Shown: one piece after another, positions 1 through 12,400 of the stretch
Layout of the letters: the number at the start of each line of letters is the position of its first letter
How positions within the stretch are numbered: position 1 is the stretch's first letter
DNA from: Mesotaenium endlicherianum
Lineage: Eukaryota > Streptophyta > Zygnematophyceae > Zygnematales > Mesotaeniaceae
Assembly: GCA_009602735.1 (NCBI GenBank)
Contig: WELA01007952.1
Coordinates: 707,850-741,619 of the forward strand
Length of the DNA: 33,770 nt
Reading direction: 5' to 3'
Translations under genes and position numbers: made by a program
The notes under the pieces: generated by a model
Told to the model about the DNA's origin: nothing
Seen by the model: the letters and a program-made list of their open reading frames with translations, nothing else
The model's database searches: none

Positions 1-204
1 AGAATCCTCTTTGGTAAATGCAGATATAAGAAAGAGCCATGGCGTATTTGAATTTTAAAATGAGCGGGTGAATAGAGTGAAGAGTCTGAGCACCAGAACC
101 AAGAGCTTTTCAAAGAGTGGCCACAGACGAGCAGCTGGCATGAGTATCAGGACCCCTCTGACAGGTGGCAGCCCGGCGGGGCATGTTGATCTTTGCCCTG
201 GCAG

Positions 205-390
205 ATTCTGGACTCCTTGCTGAGCGCAGCCGCCGCGCTGCCATGTCGCGACATAGCGGAGGATGACGCGCCAGGCAGTGCCAGTGCCCCTGCTATTGCT
301 CCTGCTGCTGCTGATGCTGCTGCTCCTGCTGCTGCGCTGTCGCTGCTGCACGCCTTGGTGGCGGCTCCTCACGCTGCGCTGGCTGATCTC
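205..390 (+). CDS. SGR6/MROH1-like, exon 1 of those visible
   Basis: The exon follows a CCCTGGCAG acceptor and ends at CTC|GTGGGG, phase 0 at both ends. It gives 62 residues starting ILDSLLSAAAAL and ending AALADL, with an Ala-rich loop between two hydrophobic helices. The donor is weak, so the 3' edge could differ. It is placed in this gene by strand, phase and helix character, not by a diagnostic motif. Confidence 0.55.
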
Positions 391-790
391 GTGGGGCTTC
401 CCAAAACCCCGCACTATGGGCTCTGACTGCTTGCTTGACCAACGCCTGCTTCTCAGAACCATAGCCATCGCCCCAGCCCCAGCCCCAGCCCCAGCCCCAG
501 TCCTGGCCTTAAGGCAGCCTCCGTGAGTCCGGCTCTGAGAGAGCCAGAGGTTTGAACGCGCTTGTGCTTCAAAGCTTGTCTCTCCTCACATGCATGCTCT
601 TTGGCTCGGATCCTGGGATCTCCTCCCTCCTAGTGGGGTTTCCCTCCCTTTTGATACTGTTTGGTGTGCCGGGCTGGGGTCTATGGGTGCATGTGCGCGG
701 TGACGGGTGCAGGGTGCGAGTGCAGTGGCTCCCACGTGCGCATGCGTGCGTGCGCACATGTTTGTGTGTGTGTGTGTGTGCGCGTGCATT

Positions 791-846
<56 letters not shown>

Positions 847-3323
847 GGAAGGGAGGAAGGGAGGGAGGGAGGGAGGGAGTATGCGTGCCTTTATGTCTGT
901 GTGTGGTGGGGGGCCTTCTGAAGTTGTGACGGGCTCCATCCACTTTCTGCTACCTCCTTGGAATAGGTGATCCACTTCAAGCCGTCCAGCTCGAGGAAGA
1001 GCGAGGTTCTTGCGTGAACAACCTCCAGACACTGAGTTCAAGGCTAACCCAAACATCTTCCGCAATAACCCGCAAGCACACGGGCACGCGCGCACGCGCA
1101 CACGCACACACACACACACACTCGGACACTCCACGCGCACACACCACGCGCACTTGGTACAGCACACATACTCCACAGACAATACCGCACAAGTGCGCCT
1201 GCTTTGAAACACGCTGTTTGTATGTGCATCCAACGGCTGTTGGACATCCAACAACTGTTCCATTGCACATTGAGTGATCCCGTCTGCTCGCGCTTTTATG
1301 TACCTGCTGGCAGCTTCTCAACGTCGTTCTTGGATTTGCCTGCCGTGCCATGTGTCGCTGCCTGGTCTACTGCTGCTTCAGGAGGAGGAGAGGCCGGAGG
1401 TTATAATGGAGAGGGAGGGGATGGAGGGGGGCGGCCAAGAGCACCACTTGGAGCCCCCCCTGGTGCGCCACCTGGCGGCCTTCAAGAGCATCGTGTCCTG
1501 CGTGTGCGTCTTCCTCACGCCTGCAGAGGTCAGCTCCACTGTTCGAAATGAAATGAGGTTTTTAGCTCAGGGTTGCAGTATTGATGTCACTAGAAAGAAA
1601 AAACCGGGTCTTAAACCGGGTCAGTGTCACCAAACACGAGAGATTCTTGAAAGCCGAAAGGTCCGCTTGCCAGGCTAGCAGGAACCCTCTGCCAGCGCAG
1701 CCACCCGGGTGAAGCCAGCCATGGCAGAAAGTGCGTCCACTTGTGAGCACCTGAATGTGCCATCTCGCCGAGCGCCACCTGGCAGGGCGGGAGCGCCCGC
1801 CATGGCTTGGACTCAGGAGGCACAGCATGCGGAAAACTTGAGGGCAGTTGTGGGTGGAACCAACTGTGAAGGACTTGAATAGAGTTATGCGAAGGAAGGC
1901 TGCGTGCGTACGCGCTGCGGGGAGTAGAGCCCAGGAACATCCTGGGATGCATCTCGAAGAGCGGCGGGAGGTGAAAGCTTTGCATCTGCGGCCAAGAGGT
2001 GGAAGGTATCTGGCGACGCAGCAAGCGGGGGGGGTTTTATCTCCTTGTTGCGGGCAGAGTCTGCCGAGAAGGCCTTCCAGTTAGTCGAAAGTCAGGGGTT
2101 GATAGTCTCTGACAACCGGCGGGGTGGTGCCACCTGTCAAGCTTCTGCTTCAGCACCAGTCCCAGCTCCTAGCACCAGCTTCAAGTCTTATTGCACATGC
2201 GTGCCCCCTTACCACCCCTCCCACCCAACCCTCCTACCCCATCCCCGCTAAATCCTTCTCCTGTTCAATCATCTCTTTCGTTATGTGCGGGCCTGGCTGG
2301 TGGTGGCAGCTGGTGGACTACATGAAGAGCGCAAGGGTGGGGCTCTGCGATGCAACGGCAGCGGCAGCAAGCGGCGCACGGGCAGCCATGGCTGAGCTCA
2401 TCACCAGGCGAGGCCGCGAGCTTGCGCTTGCCGATGTTCCCGGGTGCGTCCTTGCAGCCCTTTTTCTCCCTTGCTCTCTCCCTCCCCCTCTCTCCTTACA
2501 TCACCATGAGATGATCAGCACGAACAGTTGCCACTCCCTGTTGGAATGTCGCCTTAGATTGCCTCCGTATTCCAAACATGCGGAAAGCGAGGCAGGAATA
2601 TATCCAGCCCAAACCTGTCTCGGCTTCCCCTTTCGGCCGGATTCTGGGTGTGGAGCAATCTGCGTCTTTTTCTGTGCTTTCTCATGGAAAGCCTTCCCTC
2701 TCCGCTGCCTGCGGTCGTCAGAGTCACCCCATCATTGGAGGTAGACCTCTCTGACCTCTCCGCAAGCAGGGGCAGCGCATCTAACGCCATAGTGTGTGCC
2801 ATTTTGTGCGCGCTTGCTGCCGGGAGCGCGCAGGGTGATGACGACGCTGCTATCTTCCGCCACCTGGACGACGAGCGTGTTGTGCCGGCGAGACGTGCTG
2901 GCCATGGTAAGAGGAGCGGTACCACCTGGCATTCTAGCCCGTCCACCACCTGGCATACTTGCCCGTGCACCAGCTGCCGTGCTCACGTGCTCGTACTCCC
3001 GCTCATGTGCCAGCTGGCACACCACCCGCTCAGGCTCTAGCTGCTTCATTTGGGCCAATAACTCCCAGTTAGGTTGCCAGCTGGCGCATCACCCGCCCTC
3101 GCACCAGATGCGGGGTTCTGGGCTCTGATGCCTCCTGCTCATTCCATGTTCACTGTCGGCTTCCATATGCATCTCTTTGCGTAGACACATTCAGAGGGAC
3201 ATGCAAACTATCTGACTGATAGCACCCCATGCAGGCATCCCCACCCACACAGTTCCAACACTCCGACTGCTCACTCAGCCCTTCAACTTCTCTAACCGGT
3301 GCCACTCCAAGCGCGCGAGAGAG

Positions 3324-3375
<52 letters not shown>

Positions 3376-6350
3376 CGCAACAGAGTCAATTTGCAGCAAC
3401 ACCCCAAAAAAATCTCCCGCCTCTCTGTTTGCACGTGTGGCAATACTCGCTTTTGGGCCTGCACGCCGCCTGCCAGGTGTCTCTTCTCGGACAGCATGGA
3501 GACGCGGGGGCTGTGTTTGACCAGCTCCTGCTCTCCGTCCCCAGAGACCCCACCTTGTGGTCTCGGAGAGACGCCCAGGCTCATACTAAGACTGAGAAGT
3601 GGCCCATCCAGGAGGCGTTACAGGTACCCACCACCCTCCACACCCTCTCCCCCTCTGCCCCCCACCCCCCCGCCCTTACGTCCTTCCCCCCGNNNNNNNN
3701 NNNNNNNNNNNNNNNNNNNNNNNNNNNNNNNNNNNNNNNNNNNNAACCCCACCCCAGGTCCAGCCCCCCAATATATCCCTTCACCCTTTCTCTCATTTAC
3801 CCCTACTTTACCTGGGATACCCCGCACTTCTTTTTGAAGGCAACAGCTGCGGGCGGGTGCAAAGAGATGAAGCTTGGAGTGCCATCTGCATCTGTGAGCC
3901 CCAGCCCTATTTGGGAAGGGCACGCGCCTGAGGTCTGGCGCGACGGGGCCCTCGTCCGATGCCTCCTTCTTTTCCGCCGCTCTTGATACGAGCAGTGCGC
4001 GTGTGTGCATGGCGGGAGGCGCATGCGCACTATGCAGCACTTGAGCATGAAGAGACTTGCAGACTCTTCAGTACCTTGCGGCTCAGTGGGAGGGAGGACC
4101 AGGTCTAGGGTTTGGGCTCTGGGGTTGAGGTGTTACGTCTAGGTTGTCCTTGCTTGTCTGCTGACTCCATGGTAGCCGCATCGAGCCGTACGCCTGTTGC
4201 AAGAGTTTCCCTTCTCTACGCCGCTGCCTCTCCCCCTCTATCTCTGCCTCTTTCTGCCTCTCAACGTCCGTCGGCTTTTGGGAAGGGAAGGCCCATGCAA
4301 GCAGCTGAGGGCTTGGGGGCTCTAGGCTCTTCAAGTGCATGCTTGGAGAGGGAGATGCCCGCTATTGCGCGAGCTTCTGTTCACGGTGTTTGGGCCTAGC
4401 CGTTGCTCAATTGCCCTAGGAGTGGAGTAGTCTTCTACTAGTACCTACATGTCTGCCTTCCTACATGCCATGTGAGACCGGGCAGTCTCGGTGTGTGTAT
4501 CCCTCGTTGCGTGAGCAGAGATGTGTATGTCTACGCGTGCATGCGCCGAGCAAAACGTCTGGTAAGTAAGTGTAGAAATAAACAGCAGCATGCTATACTT
4601 TTTCTGATCTTATCAAAAAGGTGCCAACTGGGTGCGTGGTTGGCGGTCTCCAGGCGGTGGCAAGCACGCCGCAGCTGGGCGGCGCTCTTCTGGACCATCT
4701 GATCAGCATCCTGCAGCACGCGGAGCTGCCAAGTGGCATGCAGGATGCCCAACGTGCAGGGCCTCTGACCCCAACAAGAGCGGCAAAGGCATCTCCAGTT
4801 CCCTTCCTCCCACAGGCGGCCACGGTGGCGCTGCTGCCAGTCCTCAGGTGTGCCTGAGTGTGTGCGGCGTGCTTGTTGGTGTGTTCATTTGTGCAGCGCG
4901 CGTGCTTTGACGTCCCACAGACTGTCCTCACTTCCTTCTGTTTCTTTCCCCCCCCCACCTATTCCCATAAGTGTGTGGTCGTGGCCTATGGGCCCCTGTG
5001 GTTGTGGTTGGGCCTGTATATGTATACGCAAGAGATAGAGAGCAAAGGAGGGAGGGAAAGGGGAAAGGGAGGGAAGGAGGGAGGCAAAAAGGGAGGAAGG
5101 GTAAGTTAAAGGTGACTCTCCCTCTTCTTCCCGTTCTTGTATGAGGTGTAAAGTGAGCCCTACTTTAGGCCTGGCCCTTGCCTTGGTCATTTTCTGACAA
5201 TGTCTTGAGCAGCGGCTCACGCCGCTCACTTGTCTGAAGTCATTGTTCTGACGGACGAATGGTGGCGGATAGGGCAAGGGGGGTGCAAGTGGAGGCGCAT
5301 TTTGCGGCGCTGGCGTGTGCGCTGCTGCTACGCATGGCCGCCACGCAGGCGCACACAGCCACAGATGCGCAGCCCCTCAGGTTCCCCCCTGCTGCCCTAG
5401 GCCCCCTCCCTCCTCCCCCATCCCCTTATCCCCTCCTCTCCTCCACAAGTCCTTCCTAACAACTCATCTCCTCCGTTTTTGGTGTTGAAGTGTACGCAAC
5501 CCCGGAGGTGCAGAGCCTCCCTTCTGAGGGGTAGGGCCCGAGCAATAGCACCGCGCACACCTTCATCCCCCACTCCTGCCCTTTCTAGCTGGCCTCCCTC
5601 CGTCGTATCCCTCGTTCTCCCCCCAGTCGTAACCCACCCTAATCCTAGGTTGATCATAGCCCTAGATTTGGCCCCGTCCTACCTGTACCCTCACTTATGC
5701 CTCGCTCTGATACTTTTGAAAACCCTGTTTTCAAGCCTAGCCTTCGTGAACAATGTGTCCAGCCCTGGGCCCTTTTCGAACCCTAGTTTTTGAACTAGAG
5801 GCTCTCCAGCCCTTCCGCGTGCTCGGCCTGCGCCAGTGCATGCTGTACTGTCCTCTGGCATCTTCTCCTTCAGGTGCTCGTGCTTGTGTGAGTGCGCCCC
5901 CCTGTTGCATGTCTGCGCACACGTGCTGCTGGGCGCGGGCTCCTACCCTTCTGTTGCGCATGACTGGGACAGTGGGACTTGGGGGGGGGGGGCGTGGTGG
6001 CAGAGACGCCGTCGATGCGTTTCAGCTCTTCTGTAGCTGCTCGTCCGCCTTCCACATGCGCCAGGTGTGCGCCGCCTGCCTGCCTGCACGCTGATCTTTT
6101 GAGGACTCAAGCCCACGCACTTCATTTGCAATCTTTCTGCCCTCTGCTGCACTGGCAGACTGACACGAGGCAGGTAGATGCTCATTTGAAGATGTGTCGG
6201 TGTGTGGTCAATTGCTGCTTGGCTCGCTAGTGAAGTGAAACACAAGATATGTACTTTATTGAATCTGTCTCAGGTCAATGGACGCATATGGTTTTTACAA
6301 ACATGTCTGCACATACCATACGCACGTGTGTGTATCCATGCACGCGCGCG

Positions 6351-6410
<60 letters not shown>

Positions 6411-9400
6411 TGTATGTGAGTATACAGTCAGATTCTTGTATATGGATGTTGCCGCGCATCTTTGCATCAACTTAGGCTGCAAGCTGCGTCGTCAGCTCTG
6501 CCCCCCCTGACCAATACCTGCACAGCACGCCAGTTCCTACAGCCATGCTGTGTCATGCTCGTGCAGTTCGCCAGCCAGTTAGCTACTCCAATTGTTCACA
6601 TCATTGACGCCCTTTGGTGATTTGAGCACGTGTGCTGGGAGGGAGACAGGTGCTGAGTAAGGATGGCGAGCAGAGGTTGCAAGGCGACATGTGGCTGGAC
6701 GTGATTGGGGAGCTTGCTGGCTGCGCCGCCCGCGCCCGGGGCCACCTGGTCAGTCCCCAGCCCTCTCTTCGTTCTGCCTGGAAGCATGTGAATGGGGAGT
6801 AGGCTTTCTGCGAGAAGGGTTTGGGTTCAAGCATGCGGGCTGAGATATCCCACTGACGCCATGTCGAGATGTATCACCTGCCATTCTGAATGTGCCTCCG
6901 TCGGGTCTCTCTAGGGCAAAAAAATCGGGTTTAGGGCCTACAAAATAGGGCTAGGGCTAGGGCTAGGGCTAGTGCCTGGGGAAAGGTTCTAGGGTCTGCC
7001 ACTGGGTGCCAGGTGGCATGTATGCATGTGTACTAAGCTTGGGGCATGCCTTCCTTCTCGACATGACGCCGTCTGGCGCAGGTACATGTATGTCGGGGAA
7101 GGAATGGGCTCAATGGAGCTTTGGGAGCTTGGGTGGCAACTCCTATGTGCTGCCAGGTGGCGACCGCTGCTTGTGATATCGTGGTATAGCTGGAATTGCT
7201 GTGCTGACATGTGGACACCTGTCCGGACCCCGCGGGGCGACAGGTGGAGGAGATGTGCGGGCGACTGTGGCCGGCGCTGGCGAGCGAGGCGGAGCACAAG
7301 AGAGCAGCTGCTGCATCTGCTCTCTCTCAGCTCATTCTCCAGAGGTGGGTGCTCGTGACTTGTGAATAGCGTCTGCCACATGTACATGCACATGCCGTGT
7401 GTGCAGTAGTACGCGTCGCTCCTCTCTATATGTGTGTTTGTATGTGTGTGTGTATGTGTGTGTGTGGGTGGGTGGGTGGGTGGGGTTGTGGGTGTATGGG
7501 TGGGTGGATGTTGGGGGGAAGGGAGGCCCGGGGGTAGGACGTGCTGAGTCAGCGCTCAAGTGGAGTCAAGGCCACAGGATCTAGCTTGAGCCGACTGACA
7601 GAAAACTCTGTCTGTCGGGTGCTGAGGTGGCAGCGGCAGGGAGGAGCTCATGCAGAGCATGATGGACGCGTTTTGCGTGCGCTGTGTGGACGATCCCGCG
7701 CCAGGTGTCCGCAGGACGTGCATTACTGGCCTTGCGCAAGTATGTAGCTCTGCCCGCCCCCCGTCCTGTCGATCCCTCTGCTATGACGCCCCCCCGCCAG
7801 TCTTGTTCTCCCTGCAACTTATCAGTTTCCATGCTTCCGTTTTTTCCACAACATCTGCTGCCCCTCCCGAGACTCGCCCCATCCTCCTGCAGAGGGTTGC
7901 CCCCCCCTTCCCTTTCCTCTTTCCCATGAGGATCATATGTGTGGGTGGGTCTACCCTTCCGAATCCTGCCATATTCTTCTGAGAGAAAGCCTTTTGGTTG
8001 GGCTTCCACTGTTCCAGGACTCTGACGCCTGGCTGGGGATGGATTCTAATCAAATGAACCTTCCACGGTGGGGGTGGAGCGTGGGGGGGCGGGGCGGGCG
8101 GTGAGGGAGGACAGATACCGGGTGGCGCGTTGGCAGCACACGGAGGAACAAAGGTGCTGCAGGTGGCGCTGGGGCTGCTGCAGGACGAGCATCCCGCCGT
8201 GGCACTGGCTGCCCTCAACGGCGTTCCCAAGGTGGTGCTGTGGCCCGCACTTGCTGTGCCTCCTTCACGCCCCATGCCTCCTTGCCCCCACCCTTCTCCT
8301 CTGCAGCCACAGCACTCACTCACTTTCTCCCCCAGGACTCACAGGTGGTGAAACTTGAGAGCCGTTGAAGCCAGGAGCTAGTGGCAAAGGGCTTTAGGGT
8401 TAGGGTTTGGGAGATAGAGAGAGAGGGGAGAGTGGGATGCATGCAGGCCTCACATGCGGAGGGGCGGGTGCCAGGAAGGGTCTGGGCTGGATTGGGGACA
8501 CACTGCTCTGCTTGTCGTTGTTCTTGGCAGAGGCCCAACCGATGCGAGCTGGCAGGTGCACACCGGTGCCGACTGAGAGTCCTTCCTCTTGCCCCGGCCC
8601 AGCTGTCGCGAGGGGCTCGTGCATCTCTCTCTGACTGGAGGCGATGCACATGCGACACCCTCACCCCACGTGTGTGCCCCGAGCCCAGACTGGCAGCCAG
8701 CTAGCAGCCTGCACCGGGTGGCCAGGTGGCAAACCGTCAGCCGACGGGGATGTTCCTCGTGTTGATCTGCTGTCGTAGGTCAAGAAAGGACAGCTTCCCT
8801 GCTGTGGGAGCCTTGCCACGACCGCCGCCCGGCGCCGATCAGCCGGCGTGTCCGCCGCAGCGCCGCTTTTTGGTCTGTGTCTCGCAGAGCCAGAGCCGGA
8901 TCTCGGAATTACCCAACACTGGAGAGCGGCAACTTGGCCCCTCCGGCTCGCCTAGCTTCTGTGGATCAGAAAGCGGGTGATCTCTAATTCCTGTCAGCGA
9001 AGGATACTTAGGACGGTAGAGGTATTGCTGCCATCATCGATCGTTCACTGGGGCAGCCGGCAGCGGCGAGTTTCTCCGGCCGTGCTTCTTTCACCGCCGC
9101 CGCCGGCGGCTCCAAAGAGGGCGCCAGCTGGCCCCTCTCTCAGGCGGTGGCTGAGAGCCTTGCGCTCGAAGATGTCACCCCATCACCAGCAGCTCTGAAC
9201 AGTCTCGCCTTCGGCCTCTTATTTGACGTTGCCTAGCTGGGCACCCTGCTTGGCTTGCTCTTATGCCATGTGGCAGCTGCTGGAGCTTGTGCCGGAGGAG
9301 GCCGCGAGGTCAAACGTGCCGACTCTGTGCGCCTCTCTGCGCTCTCTCCAGGTGCGAGCGCACCGCGTCTTACCCTTGAACCCTGAGTCCCCTGTTGAGA

Positions 9401-12400
9401 CCTGCCCCTGAGGGTAGGGCCCTCTTCCCCGCTCGCCCGCGCGCTCACGATGTCTGGCGGTGTCTGAGGCACACGAGTGTCCCTGCCAGCTGTTCTGCAT
9501 TCATCGCTCCCCGTCTACGCGCATTCTTTGGTCACGCGCCGCCACGCGGGGTCAACTATCACACGTATGATTATTGTGCATGTATGTGCACATGTATATA
9601 TGGATAGATGGATACTTCTTCATTTATGTATGGGTAGTTACCATATGACTGCATGTATGCCCGAGAGTTGGGGGCAGCCTCAGCACATTGCAAGAAATGT
9701 GCGGCATTTGTAGTAGTAGTTGTACAGAGGAGAGGGAGATTCCAAGGGATGGCATACAAACAACTCTAACGACAATGTACAATGAAGAAGGAACAGGACG
9801 CTTGTTGGACCAGTAGCGGCTCCACCCAGGGAGCCGTCTGCGTGCACCATGCTTATGTGAATGAAAGACATATTTGGTCTTAAAGGAAGAACCACATGCC
9901 CCCACGCACGCACGCAGGGGGGATTTTGCGTCCCCAGGACCATCTGGGCGGCTGCAAGCAAGGATCTGCTTGTTGCAAAGCATCGGGTTGATAACCTTAT
10001 TTGGACCCACGCTGAGCTGGCGCTACGCATGGGGCAAGTGGGCGGGGGGCAACTCACGGAAGTGCACACTAAATTTCTGCTTGATGAATGTGCAGAGCGC
10101 CAAGAGTGAGAGAGTTAGGGCTGCGGCATTCGCAACCTTGGGAGCGCTCGCTCGCCTGGGGGCCCCAGCCGCCTCGTTCAGCAGCACCAGCATCACCAGC
10201 ACCAGCAGCACTCCCGCAGCCTGCGCCTCTTCCCCTGCCTCTGCTCCCCGTTCTGCCGGCGCCCCCTCCCCTCCCCCGCCAGACGCGCGCTTGCACGACA
10301 CGCTTCTTGAGGAGGTGCCCCCGCCACCCGCTCTCTTTCTCTCTCTTGCAGAGGCACACGCGCGCGCCCTTGCTCTTTAAGACTTGGGAAGCCTCATGGA
10401 GTGACACCTGCCACTGGTATGGCAGTCTACCTCATCGCAGTGGAGCTGCAGGGGCGAGCATCGAGTCCTCAGCGTTCCGTCTGAGCGAAGAGGACTGTGG
10501 TTGCAATGATGGTGACAGTGAGCCAAAATGCCCCCTTTTCTTTTCTCACAGAACATCCCTCGCCATGCAAGTCCAGCGGTCAACAGTTGGCAATGCTCCT
10601 TGCCAGCGGGGCGTTTGATTCCTGGCAACTCCACGCTTATGAAATTCCCTGCGTCCAGGAGGAGAGAGATTGACAAAGAGCCTAGAGAGTAAGGCCTCTC
10701 TTTTGACATAGACGTTCAGGAATGAGGTGTTGGGCACCATCTGGGGGTGCCACATTCGCAAGGCAGTGTAACGTTGGCAAGGTCCAAAAGGGAAGAATCA
10801 AACAAAACAACGAAACAGAACAAATATCCCAATCAAGCGACCGGCCACAGTGAATGCAAGCAAGGCCAGCAGGGCCCAGGCACTGCTGCCCGCCCAACCC
10901 GCTTTCGCATTGCCATCTGTTGAGCTCAGGTATCCCACGCCAGTATAGCCCGCCACGCTCTGGCACGTTCCAACCATCCGCTGATGCGCGTGTTCCGTGC
11001 GGGCCATGTGTGGCTGGGGTCCCGCCCGTGCCGCGCTGTGCCGTGCCCCGCCACCTGGCAGATCCACGCCTTCCTGCCGAGGCTGGTGCTGCACTTGCTG
11101 GAGGAGAGCCCGGGCGTAAGGAGCGCGTGTCGCCACAGCCTGCGCGCCGTGGGGGAGCTGCTGCCTCCCCGCCAGCTGGCGCGCCTGCTGCTGTCCTCCC
11201 GGAGCCTCACGTCGTCGTCCGACTCCAGGTGTGGATGGGCCTTCTGCACTTGGAATGTGTATATATACGCATGTGTGGTTATGGATGCGTGGGTACTTTG
11301 ATATACTTTTATGCGTGTGTCTGTGATGTGCTTGTAAAATGTCTTTGTGTTACACTCCAGCTGAGACTTCCTGCCACTGCTCCCGCTAAAATTGACTTTT
11401 GGCATGCAATGGGAGTGTTGTCCTTGGCCCTTGCTGGGGTAAGTGTATCACACACACACACGCACGCTTGCACACATATACACGCGCTAAGCAAGCAGGT
11501 GCTACACATGCCAATGTTTAATGCAATGTAGTCATTCACACGTTTTGATGTAACGTGTGGCCTATGTGAGGCATGTCATCTATTGTGGGTGACGGTGCAG
11601 AAGGACAGTAGTACACTATGTAGTATCAAAGTGCAGGTGCACTCTGGATGACAAGACATTCTCACACACGCTCACGTGTGTGTCTTGAGAGGCAAAGGGC
11701 AAGGGCGGGCACATGCATACATTTCTGTCTTTGCGGCTTTGTGGCCACTTGAGTATTGGTGCTATCTGTGTTTGCGCGGGGGCATACGCTTGTGCATGTG
11801 CGCGTGTATGTGTGCATGTGAGAATGTGTGCATGTCTGTGTATGTGTGTGTCAGAGCACTCGGTTGTCCCCAGCAACGACAACATTGTGGGGAAATTGAG
11901 ACAGGACACAGCTTTCACAAAAAAATGTGTGTTGTGTCTTTGCTCCTGTGCTGCCCGTGGCTCTTTCATTGGCCTGGACTGTCACTAACCCGCCTGTTCA
12001 CTCGCCTGCCCGCTCGCGCGCACACACGCACAGGGTGATGTACGAGAAGTTTGTCCGCGACATTGCACGCCAGCTGGCAGAGGAGCATGAGGACAGGACC
12101 CAGACATACATCGGGGAAGGCCTGCAGGTGTGTGTGCTTACTTTAGGGAGGCTCTGCATTCACCACCTGTCCTGCTGCTTGTCACGCGCGGTGTGGCGCC
12201 CTGCTCCTTTCGGACTCGTGAAAATTATTGCTGGGTCTGTGGGAGAAGGGGGGCGGTACGGATAGCTGAGATAATGTTTGCAGCCATCAGTGGCAGCTAC
12301 GTGCACATTCACATGCCCAAACATGTATCCGCATGAGTTGATTGACCAATGGGATGCTGCCACCTGCAGGCATTTGAGAGCCCATGGCCGGAAGTGCAGG

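Noticed and set aside
552..1263. Overlapping frames with Cys/Val, Arg/Glu and His/Thr dipeptide repeats
   Set aside because: They are translations of GT, GA and CA microsatellites in an intron.
3229..4048. Frames crossing the N run and the GA repeat
   Set aside because: They contain unknown residues and microsatellite-derived Arg/Glu repeats; only 3477-3623 behaves like an exon.
5753..6003. Longer exon upstream of 6004
   Set aside because: The frame is open, but the sequence has no helical pattern and includes a long G run; the AG at 6002-6003 gives the correct phase.
8377..9276. Extra exon between exons 12 and 13
   Set aside because: Open frames exist, but exon 12 (VPK) joins exon 13 (LLELVPEEA) as a continuous helix in phase, and no candidate with two good splice sites fits.
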